Origin: Isoetes taiwanensis
Taxonomy: Eukaryota; Streptophyta; Lycopodiopsida; Isoetales; Isoetaceae
DNA length: 64,000 bases
Assembly: GCA_021234155.1 (NCBI GenBank)
Contig: JAJEKV010000063.1
Coordinates: 6,695,710-6,759,709 of the forward strand
Direction: 5' to 3'
Shown here: piece by piece, positions 32,087 through 45,121 of the stretch
Layout: each line of letters begins with the position of its first letter
Numbering within the stretch: position 1 is the stretch's first letter
Position numbers and translations under genes: made by a program
Notes under the pieces: model-generated
Seen by the model: only the letters and a program-made list of their open reading frames with translations
The model's database searches: none
Told to the model about the DNA's origin: nothing

Positions 32087-33345
32087 ATGAACGTTTCGGT
32101 TCGCAACAACTACTATTCAAGGACGGTCTTTAAATCACAAATATCATCATCACGTGGTTATGGCGGATGTATAAAGCGGGAAAGCCCTCAAAGCCCCGAC
32201 ATGGCTAGGATCACCGTAAAAGCCGCTTTTACATTTGATCATGTTGTCCGTGAAAACTATTACACAGAATCCTACACCCAAGACGCTTTAAACAAAACAA
32301 AAAGGCAAGCATACCGCTTCTACTCTTAACATTGTATTATTTTTCAGAATTTTACACTTGATAAAGCAACTTATTGATGATTTCTTTTTACTGAGAGGAC
32401 ATATGGTTTTGCTTATGTTACCCTTGGACTTTTCTCGCTCCATTTTGGTAAGTCTTGGTTCTCATAAAGTCAAACTATTCTCTTGAAGTAGAATTCCCTT
32501 TATTTGCAACATCCGGCTTTAAGAGGTTGTATCTCATAACTTCCAATACATTTTATTTATTTAGGGCAATGTTGTGATAATTTTTTGAAAGGTTGAAAAG
32601 TCTCGCTTATGAATAAATCCTGAAATTTATTTGCCAAGTTAATCATCATTATATTATGTCATCTTTTGCAGCTAATGGTAGCCATAATATCATTTCTAAG
32701 ATTATACCATTGTTATTAGTAAGCAACATTGGTCTTCTTGAGGCCTTTGAAGTTTGTTGTTACGTATACGGTGGGGAATGCTTTTTAATGTGGCTGATTT
32801 GCAATGGTGGAGAATTGCATGTCAGGATATAATAGTTGCATGTTTGCTTATGGTTCAGGTGAGCATCTATTATTATATTACCAACTACAAAATTACATGT
32901 GTTCAACTGATTGATCCATCCCAAATTGTAAGTGATTGTTAGTGGAAAAAATCCACACCATGCTTGGAAATATGGGTGGCTTAGATAAAATGACAAACGG
33001 GGGATGACACCACAAGTTTTCGAGTATTTATTTTCAAGGATAAAATAGGTGAGAGATGTATCAACAACTGCCAATCATTTTGCTCTCATCAATGAAATAG
33101 AATGAGGCTCACATCATTTACACCATTTATGTGCAAGAAGAAGCGCGGGCACAAGAACATCTGAAATATATTTTTAAATGTTCAGTTTTGGAAATCTACA
33201 ATGAATAAATAACTGACCTTCTAGAACGATATTCCACTAATCCACATGTATGATTAGAAGAATAAGGTCTTAAAGCACCATCTAGGATGCCATGCTTGAT
33301 CCCTTCCGCTGCCTTTCTTCTGCTGGCTACCGCCCAATCCCCCTC
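32087..33345. other. No recognised gene
   Basis: Only short frames without domains, such as an 80-codon plus-strand frame at 32087-32329 that may be chance. Confidence 0.4.
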
Positions 33346-34103
33346 ATGGAATAAAATAACGGCTAAACTTAGCCAAATGGCTATTTTGTAGCTTTTTTCC
33401 CAAGAAAAATAGCTAAACTAAATGGGAAAAAAAGCCAAAAAAAATAAAATTTTAGCCCAATTTTTTTGCCGCCCAAGTCAAATTCTAGGTTGAATAGCCA
33501 AACCTCCACCTCCAGACAATCCTGCTAGAACATCGATTAGCTAAATCTAAGAAAGATGGGGCTTGAAAAAATGGATGGATTAGCTTACATGCTGACACCA
33601 AGATATGTAGGAACTTTAAGAAACTACCAACTAGGGTTCAATTTTTTTGTTTTTTAATTTCTTATTCTAGATATGAAGTTGAAGCATTCACAGAGTTGAT
33701 CATATCCAGAGGGAATAATGTACCTTTTCTTTTTAGTTTTGAACGTGTTCATATATGTTATGTCTTTGTTGCTTCTTTGTATCAAGGAGGTTATAACAAT
33801 GACTGTAATTCCGCCAATTATGCCACCACATTATGTTGATTGATATTTATTTTGTCCATATTAAATTACATATGAATTCAATGTCTTTGTCTAAAAGCTT
33901 GGACTTTTTAAAATTAGCATAATGTGATGGCTAATATTTGCCTTCCCATATTTTAGAAGTTTAGCCAAAGCCAAGAAACAGTGATGGAGAAAAATCATCT
34001 AGTTTAGCCAAGTGCTAGAAACGTCAAGCTCCAATTTGAGGGTAGTTTAGCCAAACTTATTTTGGCTACACTAAAATATAAGAGTAGTAATTTATTCCAT
34101 GAT
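33346..34103. mobile_element. Possible small inverted-repeat element
   Basis: ATGGAATAAA occurs at the left edge and, inverted, at the right edge. Just inside are clusters of TTTAGCCAAA/GGCTAAA in both orientations. Termini are short and the target duplication is unclear. Confidence 0.3.
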
Positions 34104-35581
34104 CCCCCTGAAGCTAGCTATGGCTGGAAGAGCAGCATATGATGTTTGCTGGCATCGCTGCAGTCTGTGCTGCAGCATGACTAGATTGAGAAAGAAGGGC
34201 ACTTTTATCTGTGCCATAACTCTTGCCAAGCATGTATATCTCGGAGTTTTAGGGTGGTTTTGGATGTGTAACTTCTTTGGTAGCATTCTGGATGTGCCGA
34301 AACTGCAAGAAACTGCAAGTAACTCAGAGATCTTTGGCCTAATTTCTGCCTAATCCAGGCTTCCAGGCCAAACAATTGATATTTAAGCAGAGCGACTTGC
34401 CATCACCATCAGGTATTTCAACTCCTCCAACACAAGCACAACAGATGTTCAGCACAGCTTTCTGTGCTTCAGAGCTGCATTGTAGAGACAAGTCTGCATT
34501 GTAGAGACAAGTCTAAGTTCACTATTTAGAAAATAATACAAGCAGATGCAGATGCAGGTCTTAAACTCTTCTGAAAGCAGATATGATGATAAAGCAGGTT
34601 GTGTTTCTCCATTCACTCAAGGTACATACTTGCATTCGGCCATTCTTAATCTCTACATTATTTCATACGTTGTAGGCCTTTTGCAAAATGAATTTTTGTA
34701 GTAGATACTTTATGGACTAAAGAGACGGTTCGTCCCACCAACGAAGCTCTGCTATTCGGAAGGATATTATATAGTGCTTTCCTAAAAGGGTAAGTCTGGT
34801 TTAATATAATGCATCAAGGTTCAATTTCAAGCAAGCACATGATGAGATAGCTTGGTTGCAGGTTCCCAAGTCTCAAAAGGGAATACATCCACTACGTAGA
34901 TCAGTACTGACCCAGGGCATGACAGGAAGGCAAACCAAAAGGGGACCTCCTGTTCAAAAATACGAAAATTCTTATTCTCGATTTTCCATGCCTGTAAGCG
35001 AAAGACTATAAGCCACAACTACAACTACAAGCCATGTTCTTTTCCAACTACAACTTTATACTTAAATAATTGTATTTCCATATCCTTTTTTAACAACTAC
35101 AACGATAGGAAAGGATGTCAAACTACAATGATAGTAAAGGATGTTGTGGATAAAAAGACAACCACATGAACAAGGTCACACTAAATAATGCAATAAAGGA
35201 TGTAACTACGTGTGATGTGGATAAAAAGACAACCACATGAACAAGGTCACACTAAATAATGCAATACGTGCAATAAATGCAATGCCTTCAAAGGCTTACA
35301 TGGGTATTGTGCACATTCATACACAAGCAACAAAAATGGAATATATATAGACGTTTGTAGCCAGAAGACATCCATATTCATATACAAGTAGCAAGAAAGA
35401 ACACAATAGAAGGAAAAGTGACTATACGAGATTAGATACACAACATCAATAACTCATAAACATAGCCACTTGCAATCTACAGCTTCCCCAAATGATCCAA
35501 TGACTGAGAAGTTATCATACGCAAATGCACATTCTCAACATTTATAAGTTCCCATATGCCCAGCAACGCTGGGCACCGTTA
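34104..35581. other. Gene-poor stretch with one tandem duplication
   Basis: 35147-35197 and 35217-35267 repeat a roughly 50-bp block (TGGATAAAAAGACAACCACA and so on) at a 70-bp period. No gene was recognised. The Helitron end at 35558-35585 closes an element lying to its left. Confidence 0.5.
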
Positions 35582-35585
35582 CTAG
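35558..35585 (+). mobile_element. Helitron-type 3' end
   Basis: Hairpin GCCCAGC/GCTGGGC (35558-35574), ACCGTTA, CTAG (35582-35585), T outside. Identical in the last 28 bases to 21590-21617 but in unrelated flanking DNA. Confidence 0.65.
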
Positions 35586-36319
35586 TGCAATATTGTTGTT
35601 GATAGGTCTTTATAGCCACATTTACTTCCATCTCTTTTACCTTGTTCTAAACATATGACTTAGCAAATGTAATGGTAGGAATTAAGAAAAGATATATGGC
35701 TGGATTTATCGCCACTAGTGCATTGGCTCCACTATATTTTAACCATGACCAATTCTATAGCTTTTTGCAGGTTTTTGGGGAGAGGGTAATTGCATGAAAG
35801 GGTGGATACGAAAAAGGCCCATATTTTATATTTTCACCATGCATCAGTGATGTCTAACTATGAGATTGTTTCTTCAACTATATGGAAAGACAAGTAATCC
35901 AATGCTCACACACAAACTTCTGCAAAAAATTGTCCTCTTCCTGCCCCTTGAAAGGCATAACAGGAACGATTATGTGTGGAGGGTTTAGAAATCCTTTGTG
36001 TCGACTGTCATCTACCAAGAAAATCATACCATGATATTCAGGAAAGTCATCAAGTACAACCTTTTGTATTGGTTGGATGCTCGCATAACACTGCTCTTGA
36101 CCATATACCTTTAAGAATTTGGTCCGCAATTTTGGGAACAATGCATCCACCATATCCCTAAAGGCATGTCTATTTTGTGGATTTATATGGATTAGGAGGA
36201 ATGTGCAAACAATATGTTTGTTATTTTTATGAATTAAAAAAAAAATATTATATTTTAAAAGTACAAAATAAAAAACATCATCTTCGATGTGTATGACGAG
36301 ATGATGCTTCTTAAATCGA

Positions 36320-36857
36320 CTAGAAAGTATATAATGGATGTACAAGAGTAGCATTAACAAATGTCATAGAATCTGGTGAATTAATTTCCACATGGGTGAA
36401 GTTAGCCCAACCTTTCACTCCCCTAAAGTCCCCAGTTCCACCGACGATTGCAAGCTCAGAACCATAGGCAACGTCTCGGCCATTGATACAGAATGTACCA
36501 TTGTATTGCTCAGTTTCAATCACTGCCGTGAGAATTTCTTGAGCATGTGGAAAATCAGTGTACACAACATCTGCAATTATAACCATGGACTTGAGCCTTC
36601 CTATGGCTTTGGAAGTATTAGATTGCTCTGCAGTAAGCAGAATGTCACCTACTCCAATTGTTCCCCACTTAGTAGTGGTAACATAGTCTCCATCTGTACT
36701 AGCCACAACTCGCGCAGTCTCATTTGGTTTTGAAAGTTTGGTATGGATATAGAAGACATTAGCCTTTGCCTTTGCAAAGGCTAAAGACATGAGCATTATA
36801 TGCCTTTGCAAAGTGCAAGAGAAACAAAACCAATGCGGATGCGAGTAAAGCCTTCAT
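36320..36857 (-). pseudogene. Dirigent gene with broken signal-peptide junction (copy 3)
   Basis: The start at 36857 gives MKALLASALVLFLLHFAKAY, then the 33 bases that follow AHA-type codons in the intact copy are replaced by 34 bases with inverted symmetry (AGCCTTTGCAAAGGC). This shifts the frame. The barrel then stays open to the stop at 36320, with VFYIHTKLSKPNETARVV and GGTGDFRGVKGWANF intact. Translation from an internal ATG (36796 region, MLMSLAFAKAKANV) could give a barrel with a weak leader, so function is not excluded. A TATA box lies at 36894-36900. Confidence 0.8.
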
Positions 36858-36893
36858 CTTTAAATGTACTGATTTGTAAAGCCCGTGTACATC

Positions 36894-36901
36894 TTTTATA
36901 G
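36894..36901 (-). promoter_or_regulatory. TATA box of dirigent copy 3
   Basis: TATAAAAG on the minus strand, 37 bp upstream of the ATG at 36857, the same spacing as in the intact gene. Confidence 0.55.
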
Positions 36902-37140
36902 AAGGAGCTTGGGTGCAAGGATACAACAATGAAGACAGTTCGTAGAATGTTCCATATAATGTAATCGTTGGACTAATTCATCCTTTCCATAAGTAAGAGT
37001 AGACTTTCGAGATGGAATCGAGATGGATGAATTAAGAATATAAAAAGAAAAACTGGGACTTTCAAAGGTTAGTGAGATTATTATATATCATGACTTTGAG
37101 ATTATGAAAATCATCTCGAACTCAAACACTTTAAGTATAA

Positions 37141-37279
37141 GGGAAAATACCCCCCGAGGGTTTTCCCGGGTAATTTTTGGCGGCGCCGCCCGGTGGCGAC
37201 GATTCGGCCTCCTTCGTCGTCGCCACCGTTGGCGCCAGCGCCAAATTGCCCCCTTAAAACCCGAGGGGGTATTTTCCCC
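37141..37279. mobile_element. 139-bp GC-rich foldback element
   Basis: GGGAAAATACCCCC at the left is matched by GGGGGTATTTTCCCC at the right. The symmetry continues inward through GGTGGCGACGA and TCGTCGCCACCG, giving a near-complete hairpin. Confidence 0.7.
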
Positions 37280-37288
37280 GCGCATGCA

Positions 37289-37697
37289 ACGGGACCCTCA
37301 AATTTCGCCGTAAAGAAAAAAATTTGGATCCAAGCTCTTTTACAGGAGGCAGCGATGGTGGAGGTAGTGAATGCATGCCTGTACAAACACGGTTCCGGGC
37401 TTGAGAAATGTAGCAGGAGCTTCAAGAAATGGGGTGAAGGAATGATTTGCCTCCAGTTTTGCACGGCCAGAACACCGAGATCCGATAGTGGCAACTTTTG
37501 CCTCCGGTTTTGCACAAAACCGGCAAATGGCCGGAGTCTCCGAATCTCTCAATCTATTGATTGAAAGCGAGCGGTGAATCTCAATCTCTCGTATTCGGTA
37601 TGGAAATAGCTTGGCGGCGGCGCCGCTCCGTAACTTCCGGAAGCTAATTCCATGTGATAAATTAGACGCAATAGAGGCGTAAATTTGAGGGTCCCGT
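37289..37697. mobile_element. About 410-bp element with terminal inverted repeats
   Basis: ACGGGACCCTCAAATTT at the left is repeated in inverse at 37681-37697. The interior contains GGCGGCGGCGCCGC and no gene. It directly follows the foldback at 37141-37279. No target duplication could be set with confidence. Confidence 0.6.
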
Positions 37698-38454
37698 TCA
37701 TTACTTTGGTTTTATCCTTGCCGCTGTTTTGGATATGGACACATGCATATGAAAGCTATTTAGAAGGGCTTTTTGGGGATGTAAAAATTTGACATGTTTG
37801 TTTCGTAAATCTCTTTGAAAAGCTCTGAAGAAGAAGATGGAGACCCCCATGCGCGATAAAAGGAGACCCCCTCAGGAAGGGGACCATCAGACCCCTCCTC
37901 TTACGCCTACTCTAGTTTTTGGTAGCTATGTCGGAATTGGACAGTTTGGGTTGTGAAACGCAAACAGGTTAGAAATCCAAAAAATCCATTTCTAAACAAT
38001 TCTGAGTTTCACTGTGTCTCCATTTTTATGATCTGCTCTTAACTGCGTGAAACATAGCAACCCCACCCTATGGATGTATCCTCTAGGACGTGTAAAGAAA
38101 TAACATAGTTAGGTTCTCCGAGGAATCGCAAATAGTGCTAAAAGCACGTCTCATTTTCCAAACCTTCTACTTTGGGCACATCTAATGTATCCAAATCCTC
38201 TACTTCAATTAATTTTTCCTTTTTACCTTCTTGGAAACAGAACTATGTGTCTCAAGAATTAGCTTCCTTCCCATACAATAGAGCATTGGAGGTTTTGAAT
38301 CGTATTATTAAGCTATAGCCCTTGCATTTGCCATTTTCATCTCCCCTCTCAACTTTATCACTGAAGCACCTTTGTTATCTCCAAGTATTTGCTTCATATT
38401 TTACGTCTCTGAGCATCCATATTAGAACTTCCAGGTGCATAGCACATTATAAAT

Positions 38455-38925
38455 ATATATGTCAACAAATATCACAGAGTGTGGAGAATTGATTTCAACA
38501 TGCATGAAGTTGACCCAACATTTTACTCCCCTAATATTGGCCATTAATAGAAAATGCTGATTTTTTTCATCCCCCGGGAAAAGATTTCTTTAGCATATGG
38601 AAAATCAGTGTACACATCATCTGCAAATATAATCACGGACTTCAATCTTTCTATTGCTTTGGAATTGTTAATTGCTCTAAAGTAAGTAGTATATCACCTA
38701 CTCCAATTGTTCCCCACTTGGTTGTGGTAACATAATCCATATTTGCATTAGCCACAGCTCGAGCAATCTCATTGAGTTTTGACGAAGGTTTGGTATAGAT
38801 ATAAAATACTATATTAGATGTCTTCGTTTGGGGTTGGCCACGGTCATTAGATGCCTTTGCAGAGTCAAAATCATTGAGGATCTGAGTAGCATTCGTCTTC
38901 AAGTAATTTGATTTCAAAGACCATG
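38455..38925 (-). pseudogene. Degenerate dirigent pseudogene (copy 4)
   Basis: Reads QTKTSNIVFYIYTKPSSKLN and DYVTTTKWGTIGVGDILLTL in one frame. After a frame loss near 38660 it continues LKSVIIFADDVYTDFPYAKE. The GGTGDFRG region is largely deleted. The signal peptide is not recognisable. It is the most diverged copy. Confidence 0.75.
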
Positions 38926-39179
38926 TCCATCGTTTATAGTTGCAAGGATACAACAATTAAGTCAGTTTTGTCTTCTACATAATGTAACCTTAGACTAATT
39001 GATCTATTCTATGCTTAATTCTAGATTTATGGCTTCAAGTGATTACTAAAATTTTCGAGTTCCCTGCTTTTGCTTCTGTTAAAGGGAAATACCAAGTGTG
39101 ATATATACGGCCACATGTCTCAAAGTTATGTCATGGACTGATGCCAAATCTCAAATCTGCGATGGAGACAAATACCTTA

Positions 39180-40143
39180 GGATGTGGATTAAGTGTGCTC
39201 CATTGAATTTTTATGAATTCGTCATATCCCGGCAGATGAAATTGGGGCATATGGAACTGTCATGTTTGGTTTCCTTCTTAAGGAACTCATATTTTTCTTT
39301 AATTGTGATGTTTAAGCAATTTTTGCAATCAGAGTCTGAGAAGCGTTGCTTTAACCATAAAAACATAATAGGTGATGGTGATGATAATGATGGAATTTTA
39401 GTGTCCACAGATAGCCCATAGCTTATGGGATACTTTACAACACATCCAGATGGGTCCTGGCCCCACTTCTATATATGGCTGAAGTGGGCCCTTCCTCCAC
39501 CAACTTTACAATCGTACATGTACACTTTCACAATGAGGCACTGACTCGAAGATCGTGGATGTGGCAATTTAACCAAAAATATGTCACGACACAATGGCAG
39601 CATCCAGTTGGAACACACCACACCAACATTGCTTTGTTCAGGTCTGCCTCCAACCACCTTACATTGAATGCGACTCTGGAAAACCCTGAAATTGAGAAAT
39701 ATTTATTGGACAAAGGCACTAATATAACGTATTCGATTTTTCGTAAATAAAATCATCGATACAAAAGTCCAAAGTTCAACATGTGTATAGGTATTTTTTA
39801 TTAACCTTAAGGTATGTCTTGTATTTTTGTCAAGAGAAAGCATGTTATCTAGGTTGGACTTTATGTTTCATGTTGCTTGAGGAATATATTTGAATAAGCA
39901 AATGGATGGACATGATCACTATAAGGCATTTACTAATGTGACCTACATGTCACGAGAAGCCCAACTGGGCCTTCTATTCTATTCTGTTCTTCCTTTTTTT
40001 CAAGCCCATGTTCTCTCTCTTGCTTGAAGAAAATGTATATGATGTTTCTAACTCCATAAAAGGACATCAACTCTTTGTGAGATTTCATCATGCAATTCAA
40101 ACAATCATTAGATTTATTTTGTAATCCGTGGTAACAAAGGAAG
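39180..40143 (-). repeat. Inverted duplication, right arm
   Basis: Counterpart of 29588-30742. On the plus strand it keeps a 91-codon open frame (39475-39750) whose protein is conserved with the broken frame of the other arm. No family was recognised. Confidence 0.75.
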
Positions 40144-42454
40144 CTTGTCCCCTAGCAGGTGTTCTACGTCCAACATCAACTAAAATATAAACAAAATACG
40201 ATCTTAAGATTTGAAGGCTAGTATACACCATAGACTTTGGATACCATCTAATATGGTAGTTAGACATGTACTATTTCAGAATTTGTGGACATCTAAAAGC
40301 AAAAATGTAGTTTGCATACGGCTTGCATCTTTCAAAAGAAACATTGTATATACCTATAATTGCTCATGTATTTTTAGCCCATGCTATAGACCCTTAGGGG
40401 GGGGGGGGTGCCCATTGGCTGCGCACTTAAGCGCAAAATTCTAATAGCTTTCAGGTACGAACCTCAATGGCTGCACATGCCGCATAGCAACATGCCGAAT
40501 GAGATAGCCTATATTACAAGGCTAGTGACATGCAAAATAGACAAAACCAGTTTAAGATATGAGATGTCAAAGTTAAAGGGGTATTGGTACCACCGTGGTC
40601 ATGGATCGCCCCCATGGAAGGTCTGCAATGAGCACACAAAGACTGAATTGAAAAAAAAAAAACACTTCTATTTTTAAATAATCGTGTTCAAATTTCTTCA
40701 AACAATGTTGGGTTTCATAATAATATCTGAAATCATCATTGGATTTACAGACGTATCACAAAATCTATCATATTACTGTATAATCAAACAACAGACTTAA
40801 AAACTTATAATGTGCTCCGCATCTTAGCTTCTAAATTGGCTCAAGCACTCTAAATTGGCAAAGGCACCACAATCACTCTTACTATTGCACCAAGAAATGT
40901 TGAATCGGATGGCCCATGGTCAGCAGATATAGATATTCGTACTTTGGAAGTGTCTCGACAAAGGATGATGATATTGTCATATCATAATTGTTAGGTGCTA
41001 ATGAAAAACACAGGATCAAAGGAACTTAGCAGAGGACAAAAACCCCTGGGAACAATCACTTAACTATAAACAAGGGTTCTAATTGTTCCTGAGAACTGGC
41101 ATGTTTATCCTTGGCAACTAAGAACTGGTCATCAATCTCCAGGGAACATACCACTTCCAAGCCAGATATCATTGTAGAGCGAAGAATCTTATCGGGATGC
41201 CAATCCTTCTTGGTTAAAATAGAAACAGCCCGAGAAAAAAAACTGCCCTAGGATTCTTTGATAGTATAGTAGTACAAATAAGATAATATCATCCGTGGAG
41301 ACAGACAAATGTTACAAAAGAAGTCATTCCTGGCTTCTCATAGACAATTGAAGACTGCCTCTCCGCAACATGGATCTTCTATTGGAGCTGGAGACAAGTA
41401 CTCCATAGCCTTCTGGTGTAATATGTGGTGGCAGGGGTATTAATTCTGAATTCCTGAAAATGCAAAGCGCTCCCGTTTCGTCTTGTTGCCATAACACTTC
41501 TACCATCAAGCCAGAAGGGTATTCTTCATTTTCTGTATTCTTTTCCATAGTAGCAGAAAAATGTTCTTCCTAACATGCTTGATGTTCTTTTTTGCTACTT
41601 TGCACATAAACCCAGTAGCATACCTTTGGCACAGGATGAGGCTTAGCTATGCACATCTTGCTAAGGTACTTACATTGGAAGCTTGAAAAGTGCTGCCCTT
41701 TGTGCATCAGTTTTGTATAAGCTCCACAACATCTGTGTCAAACCTAAAAAATGTGCCACAAGCAATTGTGCACATATAACTGTCAGATAGTGCAGCTCAA
41801 CCAGATGGTTTCACAACAGTCTCTACTTAGCATTGCAAACGCTAGCAACAAAGGCATAAGATTGCTTATATTGATCAAGGACAAATGTATCGTCATCTTA
41901 AAATGCTCCCTTGAATTTTAAGTCATTTGCCAATTCTTCATTGCCTGTCACGCTAATGTATTGGCTCTTCTTGTCTGAACCATGATCACAAAGATGCTTG
42001 AGAGTAGTAGCACCAAAGTGCCTAAATCTGTTGTGCCTAAATCACAAGTCAGAGTATTAATAAATAATGAAGACAAAACAAACGAAATATAAGCAAATTC
42101 GAGTTTACCAAGGAAATACAATTCGACTGGAAACAAAACCACCACAAAAGGAAGGAGAATTTGAGAGTGTCGAGATTGAATAGAAATAAAGCATTAGATG
42201 CAGAAAGCCTGGCTATGATGGTCACTTACGAGCTATGGTGGTCGTTTACAGGCGCCGCTATGGTGATGCAGAAAGCCTTTGTTGTTTTGTGCGCAGCCGT
42301 AAATGGAACCCTAAATAATCTACGTGGCAACTTCGATAATAGCCAATGGCAATTTTACACATGCTCGACTGGCAACGGCACAGCCAATGGCCACCCTCCC
42401 CTAAACAAATCTCAAATACAAATCTTAAACAAATGCTTTTACCTATAGTATCCG
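40144..42454. other. Gene-poor stretch
   Basis: Contains a G12 run at 40397-40408. A minus-strand frame of 74 codons at 41324-41548 (with EVLWQQDETGALCIFRNSEL) looks protein-like but matches no family I recognise. Confidence 0.4.
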
Positions 42455-42487
42455 GCCCATATGGGCAGATATATGGCCCATATGGGC
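42455..42487. repeat. Twin 12-bp palindromes
   Basis: GCCCATATGGGC occurs at 42455-42466 and again at 42476-42487, with a 21-bp period (two helical turns). Confidence 0.7.
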
Positions 42488-42560
42488 ACAAAAGAACTCT
42501 TGCCAAATTGGCCATTTCTCAATGAATTTGACCCATACAATGCTTGACTTTCTAGGGCCA

Positions 42561-42588
42561 CTAGTAATGGTGCCCAGCGTTGCTGGGC
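42561..42588 (-). mobile_element. Helitron-type 3' end
   Basis: Hairpin at 42572-42588 with CTAG at 42561-42564 on the minus strand, and A just outside on the plus strand. The outer flank CTAGGGCC resembles the start of the 40-bp motif. Confidence 0.6.
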
Positions 42589-44921
42589 ATAAGCTGGGCA
42601 ACTGTTGGTTTGAACATTGTAGTGTACAACTTAAATATAACGGATTAGAAATAGATATTACATACTTGTGATATTGCATAGCTTGTCATTTACATTTCGT
42701 ACGATATTAATTAATTTGCATTTAGTGGATAAAATAATGGAGCATTGGGGTGTTTGTAAACTCAAGATAATGGTAATGGTTTGTTTCCTTGCTTTAGATT
42801 CAAGGTACCATGTAATTTATCATTATATTGTTGAAAGAATTCTTCCGATTGTGGATGTGGATGTGACATCCAAGTTCATACATTTTTTAGACTATGGAAA
42901 ACAACGGTATCCAACTGCATGATCTCATTGAAATAAAAGCCCTCAATCTCAAAATTGCCACGCACTAAGTGGATCCTTCCGAACATCGGGATGTTTACTT
43001 GTTTAAAGCATGTGCTAGATGTTGAATTATCAAGTCCAAATCTAGGTTCTATGACATATTGTTCACGCAAGGATGGCTAGATGCCTGCATGCCCTAGAAC
43101 ATTTATAAAAACTACTTAAGTCCACATCTGGTGCTATGCCATGTTGTTCCTGCAAAAATGGCTATATGCAATAGAAAGCGTAACATTTTTATGCAAAAAA
43201 AAGAGCCAATATTTATCATGTGGCAAAATACCAACATGCAATGAAACATAGTTTTGTGAATTCCTTTATTCATGTAGCTCACATAGTGTTGCAAACCAGG
43301 TCTTAAACAACGGTACTGTTCTACAGATATCCAGCAACACACGCTTTAAATTCAATCAACTAAATCTTCACCTAGTCTAAACTACCCCGGTGAAAATAGT
43401 AGGTGTATCTGGCAACACACGCTTTAAATTCAATCAACTAAATCTTCACCTAGTCTAAACTACCCCGGTGAAAATAGTAGGTGTATCTGGCAACCAGATG
43501 AAGAGATAACATTCAATTTAACATAATTTAGAGAAGAAGAGATTATTAACATAAAGCAACCGGAGAATCTAAGTCAACTTAGAGCCAAAAAGTAGATTTA
43601 GAAATGAAGCTACTGATGTGACATGCCAAAATTGCAAGAAAGTTTGATGCTTGCCAAAAACCCCTTAATCACCTTATCCATCACCTTACACTTGCCCAAA
43701 AACATAAGAAGAAATGCTTAGACATCATATTAAAATCATTTGTTTTTGTAGTGAGAATAATGGAGGTAGCCTTTCTTGAATCTATTTAGCCTTTAGCACT
43801 AAGGAAAGAGTAAGCAACGCAAAAAGAATAGAAGTATAGTTGTCCTTTCAAACTCACAAGCGAGTGACAAAATTCTTTATGTAGGCCAACGGTATCTAGG
43901 ATTTAGATTCAATACTAAAATTCTTATGTCGACCAATAATATCTAGAATTTAGATTCAAAATTAAATGTCAATCCTGATGGCAAGGATCTGCAACAGAAG
44001 AAGACCTACATGGCTGACCAATTGATATTTAGAAAGCTTGCTTTTAATTACTGTATGATCTCCTGAAGATGATATATATATATACCAAAATATAGTAACA
44101 AAAGAACCAATTGCTCCAGTGAAGAAAACAAAATGGACATTTGCATTTGCAGGTTATGTGCAATATACAACTACGATAGTCTCTGCATATCATATCTTGG
44201 TGGTACTATGAAAATTGCTGATTATACTCTTCTCATTCTGTAAATAAAAAAAAGGGTGAAATCCTCCCAGAGAAATATATAGACCTCTTATTGTTCATAT
44301 TGATCTCCTATGCATGTTGTGGTAAATTGCATGAGCAAAAATCCCAGATGCTAATCTGTTCATCAAAACATACTCCACAATCTTCAAAATCATCTGAAAT
44401 CATGTGCATCTAACCTTGTCAAAATCTAGAGGCTTTGTCCAAATGAATGAGCTAATGTGTGTGTCTAAATCCTTAGTAAATTCTGAGGTATATGTGGCAA
44501 ATTCATCCTTCATGACATGCAATATAAAGTACCAATAGCTCCTTTTTCTTCCGAATTGCTTTACCAATCTCTACAATTCACAATCTTGCACACTGCTCTT
44601 GCCATTTGATCGAGTTGAAAATGTATAGGGATCTGGAATGGAAGCTTCTTATTGGATGTAAATGCGCAGATGGGTCTGAGAAAAGATATGCTTCGGCTGA
44701 TCGACAGAAAGGCATGTTCCAGCTTTATAATTAATATAGGTTTGGACAGAACTATCAACATTAAAATGCAGGGGGTGGAATATTTAGGGGTGGAATGTTT
44801 TGGCATTCTTTGGACCTCCTTTACCACGCATTGATCCCTTCTTCCATGGCAGCTGGGCCTCCTGCATTAAGCATACATAATATGAGATCTCTAAATCCAC
44901 TCATGCCTAGCTAGACAACAA
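42589..44921. other. Gene-poor stretch up to the transposon edge
   Basis: The only clear structure is the tandem duplication at 43328-43491. No recognised domain. Confidence 0.5.
43328..43491 (+). repeat. 82-bp perfect tandem duplication
   Basis: Two consecutive copies of a block containing CAACACACGCTTTAAATTCA and CCCCGGTGAAAATAGTAGGT. Confidence 0.85.
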
Positions 44922-45121
44922 CAATAAGTCGTATTTAATTAAAGTGGGACAAATCTTGAATTTTGGGACTCGGACTGAAAATGGGACTCACACACCATAA
45001 AAGAAATTTCTGAATTGATTGCTTGAATAGAATTACACATGACACACATAGAATTGGGTTACTTGTTTTCCTCATAAATTTTACAAACCACTAGTTGAGA
45101 AAGTTTTCAAACTTCTCAATA

